Of a stretch of 64,000 bases of DNA, positions 1-7,880 are shown piece by piece; the stretch's first letter is position 1; every line of letters starts with the position of its first letter. The stretch spans positions 2,659,001 to 2,723,000 of the forward strand of contig NZ_LT608328.1 in assembly GCF_900095795.1 (NCBI RefSeq), written 5' to 3'. The DNA comes from Petrimonas mucosa. GTDB taxonomy: Bacteria > Bacteroidota > Bacteroidia > Bacteroidales > Dysgonomonadaceae. A program made the translations under genes and the position numbers. The notes beneath the pieces were generated by a model. It saw only the letters and a program-made list of their open reading frames with translations. It was not told the origin of the DNA and did no database searches.

Positions 1-6
1 AATCGT

Positions 7-14
7 TAACTTTG
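7..14 (+). promoter_or_regulatory. Putative -7 box for rpmH
   Basis: TAACTTTG matches the Bacteroidetes primary-sigma -7 consensus TAnnTTTG exactly and lies 44 nt before the rpmH start. The -33 element would fall outside the window. Confidence 0.55.
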
Positions 15-58
15 CGCCCCTATATTTTCAGCAACAAAATAAAACATCAGATAATAAA

Positions 59-199
59 ATGAAAAGAACATTCCAACCCTCAAACAGAAAGAGAAAGAAC
101 AAACACGGGTTCCTTTCAAGAATGGCAACCAAGAACGGAAGAAAAGTACTGGCGGCACGTCGTGCAAAAGGAAGAGCTAGACTGACAGTTTCCGACTAA
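59..199 (+). CDS. rpmH: 50S ribosomal protein L34
   Basis: A 46-residue, very basic protein beginning [18 protein letters not shown] and containing [22 protein letters not shown] and LTVSD. These are the L34 family signatures, and the length equals that of E. coli L34. L34 is a structural protein of the large ribosomal subunit. The ATG at 59 gives the conserved family N-terminus, so the start is not in doubt. It is preceded by a -7 box at 7-14 and followed by a strong terminator at 222-257, so it is probably transcribed alone. Confidence 0.97.
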   Translation: MKRTFQPSNRKRKNKHGFLSRMATKNGRKVLAARRAKGRARLTVSD

Positions 200-221
200 C
201 GAAAAAAGAGCTTGTATGGAA

Positions 222-257
222 AGCAGGAGTATGTGATGCATATTCCTGCTTTTTTTA
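222..257 (+). terminator. Rho-independent terminator after rpmH
   Basis: AGCAGGAGTAT pairs with ATATTCCTGCT (11 bp with one G-T wobble) around a 7-nt loop, followed by a run of seven T. It ends the rpmH transcript and separates it from the PASTA gene. Confidence 0.85.
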
Positions 258-290
258 TTGCACTTCACTAGAGGAAAGGCATCTTTTTTG

Positions 291-298
291 TATTTTTG
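291..298 (+). promoter_or_regulatory. Putative -7 box for the PASTA gene
   Basis: TATTTTTG fits TAnnTTTG and lies 28 nt upstream of the chosen ATG at 327. No well-spaced -33 TTTG is visible, so this is tentative. Confidence 0.4.
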
Positions 299-326
299 CA
301 TTGAAATCTCAATATTACATTCAATT

Positions 327-1001
327 ATGAGTGCAAAACCAACTGCCAAAAAAAATCGGAGCAACAGCATTTTCTTCAATCTTGTAGCGATCTGCGTTGT
401 TGCAATATTGCTGCTCCTTGTCACCAATCTTTTCCTCAATATATATACCAGACACGGACAAAACGTGGTGGTTCCCCAATTGCAGGGGTTTCAGGAGGAA
501 GAGGCCGCAGCCATTCTCAGGTCAAAAGGATTGCACATCCGGGTTGTCGACTCGATATACAAAAAGGATGCGGTTCCGGGCTCAATTATCGATCAGACCC
601 CGAAACCGAACAACAAGGTGAAGGAGGGTCGCGAGATCTATGTCACCATCTACTCCCGGAATCCGCAACAGGTTTCCGTACCCGGACTGGTTGATTTTTC
701 CTCGCGACAGGCCATAGCGCTTCTCAACTCCATCGGCTTCACCCAAATTGCGATTGAAGAGGTACCGGCACAATACAGCGGGCTGGTCATTTCGGTTGAA
801 TACCGTGGGAGAAAACTTTTACCCGACGAACAGATTCCGGCCGGTTCGCCATTAAAACTGGTAGTTGGAAGCGGGATGGCCAAAGATTCGTTAAACATGA
901 GCGGGGAGATCGTTGTTCCCCCCGCAAACGGGGAAGCAGTAACCGGATCAACCCAAAACAAGCCCGCACAACCGTCTCGCATGGATGAATCGTTTTTTTA
1001 A
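327..1001 (+). CDS. Membrane-anchored PASTA domain protein
   Basis: A 224-residue protein with a basic N-terminus, one hydrophobic membrane segment (about residues 14-38) and an extracytoplasmic part with about two PASTA repeats. The first repeat runs from VVVPQLQGFQEEEAAAIL to IYVTIY, the second from VSVPGLVDFSSRQAIALL to LKLVVG. A proline-rich tail ends in a polar C-terminus. PASTA domains bind peptidoglycan or related ligands, and here there is no attached kinase or transpeptidase. The in-frame ATG at 258 would add 23 residues, but it overlaps the terminator region; the ATG at 327 places the basic residues directly before the membrane helix. The gene lies 33 nt before the rluD-type start. 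Role: probably envelope related, not determined. Confidence 0.8.
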   Translation: MSAKPTAKKNRSNSIFFNLVAICVVAILLLLVTNLFLNIYTRHGQNVVVPQLQGFQEEEAAAILRSKGLHIRVVDSIYKKDAVPGSIIDQTPKPNNKVKEGREIYVTIYSRNPQQVSVPGLVDFSSRQAIALLNSIGFTQIAIEEVPAQYSGLVISVEYRGRKLLPDEQIPAGSPLKLVVGSGMAKDSLNMSGEIVVPPANGEAVTGSTQNKPAQPSRMDESFF

Positions 1002-1034
1002 ACCATTGATCCGGGAAAGATAAATGATCTACGA

Positions 1035-2120
1035 GTGAAAAAAGAGGAATTATACGACATTCAGGACTATCCGGAGGATGAAGATGATCTTGCGGGGGAT
1101 TCCGTAGAGGGTACAAGATATGAACATTTCCGGTTCGTTGCCGACAAGGGACAGAGCCTGTTGCGGATCGATAAGTTCCTGGCCGACCGCATTGAAGGGA
1201 TTTCAAGAAACCGGATCCAACAGGCCGCCGAAGCCCAATGTATCCTGGTAAACGGCGTTGCCGTAAAATCCAACTACCGAGTCAAACCACTGGATGTAGT
1301 TACCATTGTAATGGATCGCCCGCGAAGGGAGCTGGTCATTCTCCCTGAAGAGATCCCGTTAGATATTGTATACGAAGATGAAGACCTGATGGTGATCAAC
1401 AAGCCACCCGGCATGGTGGTGCATCCCGGACATGGCAATTATACAGGTACACTGGTCAACGCGATCGCATACCATCTGAAATATGAGCACGGTATGGAGA
1501 TGACCGATCCCCGTCTGGGACTGGTACACCGTATCGACAAGGACACCTCAGGACTGCTTCTGGTTGCCAAAACACCCGAGGCCAAGACAGATCTCTCCGC
1601 ACAGTTTTTCCACAAGACAACCAAGAGAAGGTATATCGCACTGGTGTGGGGAAATGTTGCAAATGAAGAGGGGACCGTTACCGGCAATATCGGCCGCGAC
1701 CCTAAAGACAGGATGCTGATGCGCGTTTTCCCGGACGGGGAACAGGGAAAACCTGCAGTTACGCACTACAAGGTATTGGAAAGGTTCGGTTACGTAACGC
1801 TTGTACAGTGCGAACTGGAGACAGGCCGCACCCACCAGATACGTATACACATGAAACAGATCGGACACACGCTCTTTAACGATGAACGCTATGGAGGTAA
1901 CGAGGTGTTGCGCGGCACACATTTTGCCAAATACAAACAGTTTGTCTATAACTGTTTCGCACTCTGTCCGAGGCAGTGCCTGCATGCACAGACACTTGGT
2001 TTCGTACATCCCCGTACGGGCAAGGAGATGTTCTTCGAAAGCGATATTCCCAAGGACATGCAGGAGGTTATCGATCGCTGGCGCACCTATACCGCCGCAC
2101 GCGAATCGGGAGAACAGTAA
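1035..2120 (+). CDS. rluD: 23S rRNA pseudouridine synthase, RluD type
   Basis: A 361-residue protein with an acidic N-terminal extension, an S4 RNA-binding domain (about residues 40-100) and a pseudouridine synthase domain. The signature HRIDKDTSG is at 165-173, with Asp168 expected to be the catalytic aspartate. It also has INKPPGMVVHPG and GRTHQIRIH. Members isomerise uridines of 23S rRNA helix 69; which uridines are modified here is inferred. The start is a GTG at 1035: no in-frame ATG lies between the upstream stop at 999-1001 and residue 93, and the GTG keeps the whole S4 domain. A GGGAAAGA stretch lies 15 nt upstream. Confidence 0.9.
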   Translation: MKKEELYDIQDYPEDEDDLAGDSVEGTRYEHFRFVADKGQSLLRIDKFLADRIEGISRNRIQQAAEAQCILVNGVAVKSNYRVKPLDVVTIVMDRPRRELVILPEEIPLDIVYEDEDLMVINKPPGMVVHPGHGNYTGTLVNAIAYHLKYEHGMEMTDPRLGLVHRIDKDTSGLLLVAKTPEAKTDLSAQFFHKTTKRRYIALVWGNVANEEGTVTGNIGRDPKDRMLMRVFPDGEQGKPAVTHYKVLERFGYVTLVQCELETGRTHQIRIHMKQIGHTLFNDERYGGNEVLRGTHFAKYKQFVYNCFALCPRQCLHAQTLGFVHPRTGKEMFFESDIPKDMQEVIDRWRTYTAARESGEQ

Positions 2121-2151
2121 ACTGAGGCAAATAACACCACAACGATAGAGT

Positions 2152-3135
2152 ATGAAAAAAAACATCGCCATTATCTGGGGAGGATATTCATCCGAAAAGG
2201 AGGTTTCGGAACGAAGTGCCAGAGGGATATTTTCATTTATAGACAAGGAGAGATACAACCTCTTCAAGGTAAGGATCGACAAAGCGGGCTGGGAAGCAGA
2301 ATATGAAAACGGTAGCTATCCCATCGACAGGAACGATTTCAGCTTCACGGCGAATGGAACAAAAACGGTATTTGACTTTGCCTATATTACCATTCACGGC
2401 ACTCCGGGAGAGGATGGTGTATTGCAGGGATACCTCGATATGCTCGACATTCCCTATTCCTGCTGCGGGGTACTGGCTTCAGCACTCACATTCAACAAAT
2501 TCACCTGCAACCGTTTTCTGAAAAGTTTCGGGTTCAACGTCGCCGAATCGGTGATGCTCCGGTCAGGTGAATCGTTTGATGCCGGATCGATCGTTCAGCA
2601 GCTGGGCCTGCCACTCTTTGTAAAACCCAACATCGGCGGCTCCAGTTTCGCCACCACCAAGGTAAAAGAGGCTCCTTTACTGGCAAACGCAATAGATGAA
2701 GCTTTCAAGGAGGCATCAGAAGTGATGATCGAGAGTTTTATCGCGGGGACGGAAGTGACCTGTGGATGCTTCCAGACCGGGAATGGATTTCAACACCTGC
2801 CGCTTACCGAAGTTGTCACCCGTAACGAGTTTTTCGACTACAATGCCAAATACAACGGCGAGGTCGAAGAGATCACCCCGGCACGTATCCCGGACAATCT
2901 GGCGGCAGAGATCCAGGGGCTAACCGAAAGAATTTACCGGATTATCGGGGCGAAAGGTATCATCAGGGCAGACTATATCATCTCCGATGGCGTTCCTTTT
3001 CTACTTGAAGTAAACACTACACCCGGAATGACAGAAACCAGCTTCATTCCACAGCAGGTTCGTGCTGCCGGTCTCGACATCTCCAACGTGATGAGCGATA
3101 TTATTGAATACGAATACAGCAAGGTAAGAAAATAA
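2152..3135 (+). CDS. ddl: D-alanine--D-alanine ligase
   Basis: A 327-residue ATP-grasp enzyme joining two D-alanines for the peptidoglycan stem peptide in the cytoplasm. N-terminal IIWGGYSSEKEVSERSA contains the substrate-binding Glu15 region. HGTPGEDG is at 82-89, the nucleotide-binding KPNIGGSS at 158-165, and the metal/product loop EVNTTPGMTETSFIP near the C-terminus. Length is normal for the family. It lies 31 nt after the RluD-type gene and 23 nt before the acyltransferase, so the three are probably cotranscribed. Confidence 0.95.
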   Translation: MKKNIAIIWGGYSSEKEVSERSARGIFSFIDKERYNLFKVRIDKAGWEAEYENGSYPIDRNDFSFTANGTKTVFDFAYITIHGTPGEDGVLQGYLDMLDIPYSCCGVLASALTFNKFTCNRFLKSFGFNVAESVMLRSGESFDAGSIVQQLGLPLFVKPNIGGSSFATTKVKEAPLLANAIDEAFKEASEVMIESFIAGTEVTCGCFQTGNGFQHLPLTEVVTRNEFFDYNAKYNGEVEEITPARIPDNLAAEIQGLTERIYRIIGAKGIIRADYIISDGVPFLLEVNTTPGMTETSFIPQQVRAAGLDISNVMSDIIEYEYSKVRK

Positions 3136-3158
3136 GGCTATAAATCACCGAACAGAGT

Positions 3159-4313
3159 ATGCAAACAGAAAAGATGAAAAATTTCGACGATATACGTCCC
3201 CTGTACGACAGTGAAGTCCCTTCGGTCATCCAATCCCTGGTGAACGACCCCTATTTTCGAAGAGCAACCGAACCGCTGATCAGGCCGCTCACCTGGGAGA
3301 TGTTCAGCCGGTCGATGATGGCCTGTCGAACGATTTTCGACTTTCAAAGGAGCATCATCCATCCGTTCATGAAGCAGCTGATTGCCAAAACCACCTCGGA
3401 ACTCTCCTGTGTAGGGTTTGAGAAGTACAACGACGGCTCCAGTCACCTCTACATCTCCAACCACCGTGATATTGTACTGGATGCAGCCTTTCTCAACATT
3501 TTGCTGTTCGACAGGGGAACAGACACCTGCGAGATAGCCATTGGCGATAATCTCCTGATCTATCGATGGATTACCGACCTGGTCAGACTCAACAAGAGCT
3601 TTATCGTGAAACGGGGTGTCTCCGTCAGGGAGATGCTGGACACCTCCAGACATCTGTCTGAATATATTTTCGACACCATAGCGAATCGCCGGCAGTCGGT
3701 ATGGATTGCCCAACGCGAGGGCCGGGCAAAGGATTCGGACGATAAGACACAGACAAGCCTGCTGAAAATGCTGACACTACACAACAGCGCAAAGCCGTCC
3801 GAAGCGCTGAGGTCGCTCGACATAGTTCCGCTCGCCATCACTTACGAGTTCGACCCGTGTGACTACCTCAAGGCCAAAGAGTACCAGCTGAAGAGGGATA
3901 ATCCCGAATACAGGAAAAGCCAGGCCGACGATATCGAGAATATGCGGACGGGTATTATGGGATACAAAGGCAGGGTCTCTTTCTCGTTTGGAAACCGGAT
4001 CAATGACACACTGTCGCAAATTGACCCCGAGACCGGACGGTCTGAAGTGCTAGAAATTGCAAGAGAAGCCATTGACAGGGAGATCTACAGGAACTACGTC
4101 TTCTTCCCCATCAACTATGTTGCCTACGACTTGATGGAGAAGAGCAACACCTTTTCTGCCCATTATACCGATAAGGATCGACAATTTTTCGAAAATTACA
4201 TTGCAGGACAGATTGCCAAGATTGAGATTCCTGGAAAGGATCATGCTTTCTTACGTGAAAAGCTGGTCGAGATGTACGGAAATACCGTGAAGAATTTTGT
4301 TTCGGTAACATGA
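3159..4313 (+). CDS. PlsC/PlsB-like glycerolipid acyltransferase
   Basis: A 384-residue protein without a clear signal peptide. SNHRDIVLDAAF around residues 100-111 carries the acyltransferase His102; the partner Asp108 is six residues on (H-x5-D rather than the PlsC H-x4-D). The second block AQREGRAKDSDD (185-195) resembles the phosphate-binding EGxR motif. The family transfers acyl chains to glycerol phosphate or lysophosphatidate. Which step it performs is not clear. An internal ATG at 3174 is an alternative start. The stop overlaps the next gene by 4 nt (ATGA), suggesting translational coupling. Confidence 0.75.
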   Translation: MQTEKMKNFDDIRPLYDSEVPSVIQSLVNDPYFRRATEPLIRPLTWEMFSRSMMACRTIFDFQRSIIHPFMKQLIAKTTSELSCVGFEKYNDGSSHLYISNHRDIVLDAAFLNILLFDRGTDTCEIAIGDNLLIYRWITDLVRLNKSFIVKRGVSVREMLDTSRHLSEYIFDTIANRRQSVWIAQREGRAKDSDDKTQTSLLKMLTLHNSAKPSEALRSLDIVPLAITYEFDPCDYLKAKEYQLKRDNPEYRKSQADDIENMRTGIMGYKGRVSFSFGNRINDTLSQIDPETGRSEVLEIAREAIDREIYRNYVFFPINYVAYDLMEKSNTFSAHYTDKDRQFFENYIAGQIAKIEIPGKDHAFLREKLVEMYGNTVKNFVSVT

Positions 4314-4930
4314 AAAGAGCCATGAGACGGAGAATTATCGCATATCTGACCGTTATTCTTCTTATCTTCGGGGCATGTGAGAAAGATGACGAACGTATCG
4401 ATAACTTCCTCGTAGAGTTTGCCACAGTGATCCAAACGGCCGACCGGCTGACATTTCAACTGGACAACTTCAAGACACTTGTTCCGATTGATCCGCGAGG
4501 CTACTCCGGCAAGGATGGACAGCGTGTTATCCTCAACTACAGCCCATTACGTGGCGACACCATCCAGATCAACAGTGTCAACGATATCTTCACCGGGATT
4601 ATCAGGGAGAGTGATGACCTGAGCACCCTTATCAAGGATCCGGTAAAGATACAAAGTGTATGGGTTGGAGGAAATCACCTGAACATGATTCTCGAGATCG
4701 AATATTTTGAAAAAAGACACGTTGTGGGACTGTTTCGCGACACCCGATCCAAGGATATCGACCTCCATTTCAGCCACTCCAGAGAGGGTGATCCTCCGGG
4801 GTACACCGAGAAGTTCTATGCCTCATTTCCGCTTGCCAATATCAAATCTTCCGACGGATCCCCCACCCCGTTCAGGTTGCATATCCATACACACGGTGGT
4901 GGACGGATATTTGAAATGGAAGTAAGATAG
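4310..4930 (+). CDS. NigD-like lipoprotein
   Basis: A 206-residue protein with a lipoprotein signal peptide (basic start, LTVILLIFG, lipobox Cys at residue 23 followed by acidic residues, typical of surface lipoproteins). The rest is predicted beta-rich and resembles NigD/NigD2 proteins: an N-terminal OB-like part and a C-terminal beta-sandwich ending in HTHGGGRIFEMEV. NigD-like proteins are widespread in Bacteroidales and their function is not established. It is coupled to the acyltransferase by a 4-nt overlap; the glycan-degradation genes begin 35 nt downstream. Confidence 0.65.
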   Translation: MKRAMRRRIIAYLTVILLIFGACEKDDERIDNFLVEFATVIQTADRLTFQLDNFKTLVPIDPRGYSGKDGQRVILNYSPLRGDTIQINSVNDIFTGIIRESDDLSTLIKDPVKIQSVWVGGNHLNMILEIEYFEKRHVVGLFRDTRSKDIDLHFSHSREGDPPGYTEKFYASFPLANIKSSDGSPTPFRLHIHTHGGGRIFEMEVR

Positions 4931-4942
4931 CGTTAATTACAC

Positions 4943-4955
4943 AAATATCATAAAT
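4943..4955 (+). promoter_or_regulatory. Partial copy of the shared operator motif
   Basis: AAATATCATAAAT is identical to 13 nt of the operator element at P2 and P3. It lies only 10 nt before the GH78 start at 4966, with no TAnnTTTG box between them and no second TATCAT 21 bp upstream. It may be a remnant or coincidence in A/T-rich DNA. Confidence 0.25.
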
Positions 4956-4965
4956 CCAATTCCAA

Positions 4966-7650
4966 ATGAAATTAACAAAATTAGTAAAACTGCTCTGTTT
5001 ACTGAATGTTCTGGGCATGATTGCCTGTTCGCAAACCTCAGCCCTGAAAGTTGTTGACCCGAAGTGTGAAAATCTACGTGATCCACTAGCGATAAACACA
5101 TCACGACCCCGCTTTAGCTGGAAGCTTAACTCCGAGACAAACGGCAGCCGACAAACGGCATACCAGCTACTTGTAGCGAGCACTCCGGGTAATCTGAGCG
5201 AAGAGCAGGCCGACTGCTGGAATTCCGGAAAGATCTTGTCGCCCGAGAAAATCATGATCGACTACAAGGGCAAGGAACTTCAACCCGGAGAGTTGTTCTA
5301 CTGGAAAGTCCGCGTGTGGGATGAGAACGACAATGTTTCCGATTGGAGCAAAACAGCCAGCTTCGGCATTGGCTTGCTTGATGAAAGCAACTGGAAAGCC
5401 GCCTATATCGGATATCCTTCTGAAGATGGATTTTTCCAGACTCCCCAGTTCAGGAGACTCTTCAAGGCAGAAAAAGCCGGCCGTGATGAGGTCTATCTGT
5501 TGCATGTCAACAGCCTGGGGTATCACGAAATCCATATCAACGGACAAAAGGTAGGAGATGCCGTGCTCTCTCCGGCAGTATCACAGTTTAACAAACGTTC
5601 ACTGATCAACACCTACGACGTTACCTCCTACATAAAGAGAGGGGAGAACAACCTGATTATCTGGCTGGGTAGCGGCTGGTACTCGGAAGGGTTACCCGGA
5701 GTGACCGGGAAAGGTCCCGCAGTCAGGGCCCAGCTGGCAAAGGTCTCTGGAAACCGGCCTGCGGAGACCATTGTTGTAACCGACGACAGCTGGTCGGCGC
5801 GCAACAGCGAATATACCCGGATCAGCAACTGGTGGACTGGAAGATATGGAGGCGAGGAGATATCCGGCAACCTGGAGACTCAGAACCTCCCTTTCACGGA
5901 ACCGGAGAAGCTGACCTGGAACAAGGTAACCCTGGTGGAGGTTCCAAACCATACGGCAACCCCCCAGATGGTTGAACCCAACAGAATCATGCAGGAGTTC
6001 ACTCCCTCAACAATCGTTAGGTTGAACGACAGCACCTTCCTGGTTGATATGGGAACAACCCTCACAGGGTGGTTCGAGATAACTTTTCCCCGACTGGAAA
6101 AGGGAGACCAGGTGGTCATGGAGTATGCCGACCATCTGGACGAAAACGGGCAGATCGCAAAGCAGGGGCAGATCGATCGTTACATTGCCTCGGGAAACGG
6201 TACTGAACGGTTCAGAAACAGATTCAACTATCATGGATTCAGATATGTGAAGATATCCAACCTTCGTGAAGCACCCGAAAAATCCGCCATCAAGGCACTC
6301 CTCATACATACCGATTTTGAAACCGCTTCAGATTTTGAATGTTCCGACACCGACCTGAACCGCATTCACGACATGATTCACTACACGTTGCGGTGTCTGG
6401 GGCTAGGTGGCTACCTGGTAGACTGCCCCCAGATTGAACGGTTGGGATACGGAGGAGACGGCAACGCCTCCACCCTTACCGCCCAGACGATGTTCAACCT
6501 GGCCCCGCTCTACAACAACTGGCTGGATGCATGGTCTGACGTGATCAGGGAAGACGGCAGCATGCCACACACCGCTCCCAATCCCTATGCAGCTGGTGGA
6601 GGGCCCTACTGGTGCGGCTTCATTATTTCAGCATCATGGCATACCTACCGGAATTATGGTGACATCCGCATATTGGAGAGATACTATCCGGTAATGCAGA
6701 AGTGGCTCGAATATGTCGACAAGTACAGTCCGGAGGGTCTGTTAAAACGGTGGCCCGATACCGACTACAGAAACTGGTACCTGGGAGACTGGGCCACCCC
6801 TGACGGAGTAGGAAACCCCAACCATCTGGATGAGAGGTCGGTCGACCTGGTCAACAACTGTTATCTGTCGGTCTGCTTCAGCCAGATGGCGGAGATTGCC
6901 GGATACCTGGGAAAAAGTGATGAAAGGAGGGTTTATCTGGAGAAGAAGGAGCAACTTAACCGTCGAATTCACGAAACCTACTTCGATAACGAGAAGGGCT
7001 ACTACGCCACCGGATCGCAGATCGACCTGACCTTCCCGATGCTTGCAGGGGCAGTGCCCACGGAGTTACGTGACAAGTTGATCGAGACATTGAAAGAGAA
7101 GACGGAACAGGAGAGTGGCGGCCACCTCAATACCGGGCTTGTGGGCATACCCGTCGTGATGGAATGGGCCACAAGCAACAATCAGCCCGATTTTGTCTAC
7201 TCCATGCTGAAAAAGAGAACCTACCCCGGCTACCTGTTCATGCTGGAAAATGGGGCTACCACCACCTGGGAACATTGGAACGGAGCGAGAAGCCGGATTC
7301 ACAACTGCTTTAACGGTGTAGGACAATGGTTCTACGAATCGGTAGGAGGGATCAGGCAAATTGAAGGGAAAACGGCATACAGTGAACTGCTTATCGATCC
7401 CCAGATCCCCTCGGGTGTAACCTGGGCCAAAACCAGGATCAACACTCCGAACGGCTGGGTTTCACTCCATTGGGAGAGTTCGGAAAGCCGAATGAAAATG
7501 GAGCTGGAGATTCCCGTAGGCTCCCGGGCCAACATTAAACTTCCTGACAATGTCACCGAAGCAACGGTCAACCGCGAACTGCAAACCGCCGTAGGGCAGC
7601 TTGTGATATTGTCAAGCGGAAAGTACAGTGTGGAGTACCCACTGCAGTGA
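4966..7650 (+). CDS. Alpha-L-rhamnosidase, GH78 (copy 1), lipoprotein
   Basis: An 894-residue exported enzyme with a lipobox near residues 18-21 (GMIAC). Domain order follows GH78: an N-terminal fibronectin-like domain (RPRFSWKL, YFYWKVRVWDEND-like), a jelly-roll domain with LLHVNSLGYHEIHINGQKVGDAVLSP split over about residues 165-200, then an (alpha/alpha)6 barrel and a C-terminal beta-sandwich. Catalytic positions expected from GH78 structures are present: Asp486, Glu491 and Asp498 in DCPQIERLGYGGDG, and Glu769 in TTTWEHWNG. It releases terminal alpha-L-rhamnose, probably at the cell surface or in the periplasm. A 230-nt gap with promoter P1 separates it from the next GH78, so it may be transcribed from upstream. 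Confidence 0.9.
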   Translation: MKLTKLVKLLCLLNVLGMIACSQTSALKVVDPKCENLRDPLAINTSRPRFSWKLNSETNGSRQTAYQLLVASTPGNLSEEQADCWNSGKILSPEKIMIDYKGKELQPGELFYWKVRVWDENDNVSDWSKTASFGIGLLDESNWKAAYIGYPSEDGFFQTPQFRRLFKAEKAGRDEVYLLHVNSLGYHEIHINGQKVGDAVLSPAVSQFNKRSLINTYDVTSYIKRGENNLIIWLGSGWYSEGLPGVTGKGPAVRAQLAKVSGNRPAETIVVTDDSWSARNSEYTRISNWWTGRYGGEEISGNLETQNLPFTEPEKLTWNKVTLVEVPNHTATPQMVEPNRIMQEFTPSTIVRLNDSTFLVDMGTTLTGWFEITFPRLEKGDQVVMEYADHLDENGQIAKQGQIDRYIASGNGTERFRNRFNYHGFRYVKISNLREAPEKSAIKALLIHTDFETASDFECSDTDLNRIHDMIHYTLRCLGLGGYLVDCPQIERLGYGGDGNASTLTAQTMFNLAPLYNNWLDAWSDVIREDGSMPHTAPNPYAAGGGPYWCGFIISASWHTYRNYGDIRILERYYPVMQKWLEYVDKYSPEGLLKRWPDTDYRNWYLGDWATPDGVGNPNHLDERSVDLVNNCYLSVCFSQMAEIAGYLGKSDERRVYLEKKEQLNRRIHETYFDNEKGYYATGSQIDLTFPMLAGAVPTELRDKLIETLKEKTEQESGGHLNTGLVGIPVVMEWATSNNQPDFVYSMLKKRTYPGYLFMLENGATTTWEHWNGARSRIHNCFNGVGQWFYESVGGIRQIEGKTAYSELLIDPQIPSGVTWAKTRINTPNGWVSLHWESSESRMKMELEIPVGSRANIKLPDNVTEATVNRELQTAVGQLVILSSGKYSVEYPLQ

Positions 7651-7700
7651 CAACCCCGAAACAGGAGGGCAGCAAAAACGCAAATGCAATTCCTACAGTC

Positions 7701-7748
7701 AAAATATCATTTTTCACAGGTTTAAAGGGGTATCCGGTATTAACTTTG
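7701..7748 (+). promoter_or_regulatory. Promoter P1 with shared operator element
   Basis: AAAATATCATTTTTCACAG (7701-7719) is followed after 21 nt by the -7 box TAACTTTG (7741-7748). The same arrangement occurs at P2 and P3. ACAG recurs exactly 21 bp apart (7695-7698 and 7716-7719). The predicted transcript has a leader of roughly 120-130 nt before the ATG at 7881. This promoter would drive the operon from GH78 copy 2 to GH106. Confidence 0.6.
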
Positions 7749-7880
7749 CCCAGATACAGTTGCTAATTTAATCTCTATGAACAATACTCTCCTGCTCCGG
7801 ACAGGGTAGAACTGCCGATTCAACTTCCGCTAACAGCAGATATGAACCGGACGGCACTAAATCAAAAACAATAGATTGGC

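Noticed and set aside
258-326. Upstream ATG for the PASTA protein
   Set aside because: It lies against the rpmH terminator T-run and before the candidate -7 box, and would put 23 extra residues before the basic n-region.
1548-2282. 244-codon minus-strand ORF
   Set aside because: Antisense to the RluD-type gene and the start of ddl, with no family features.
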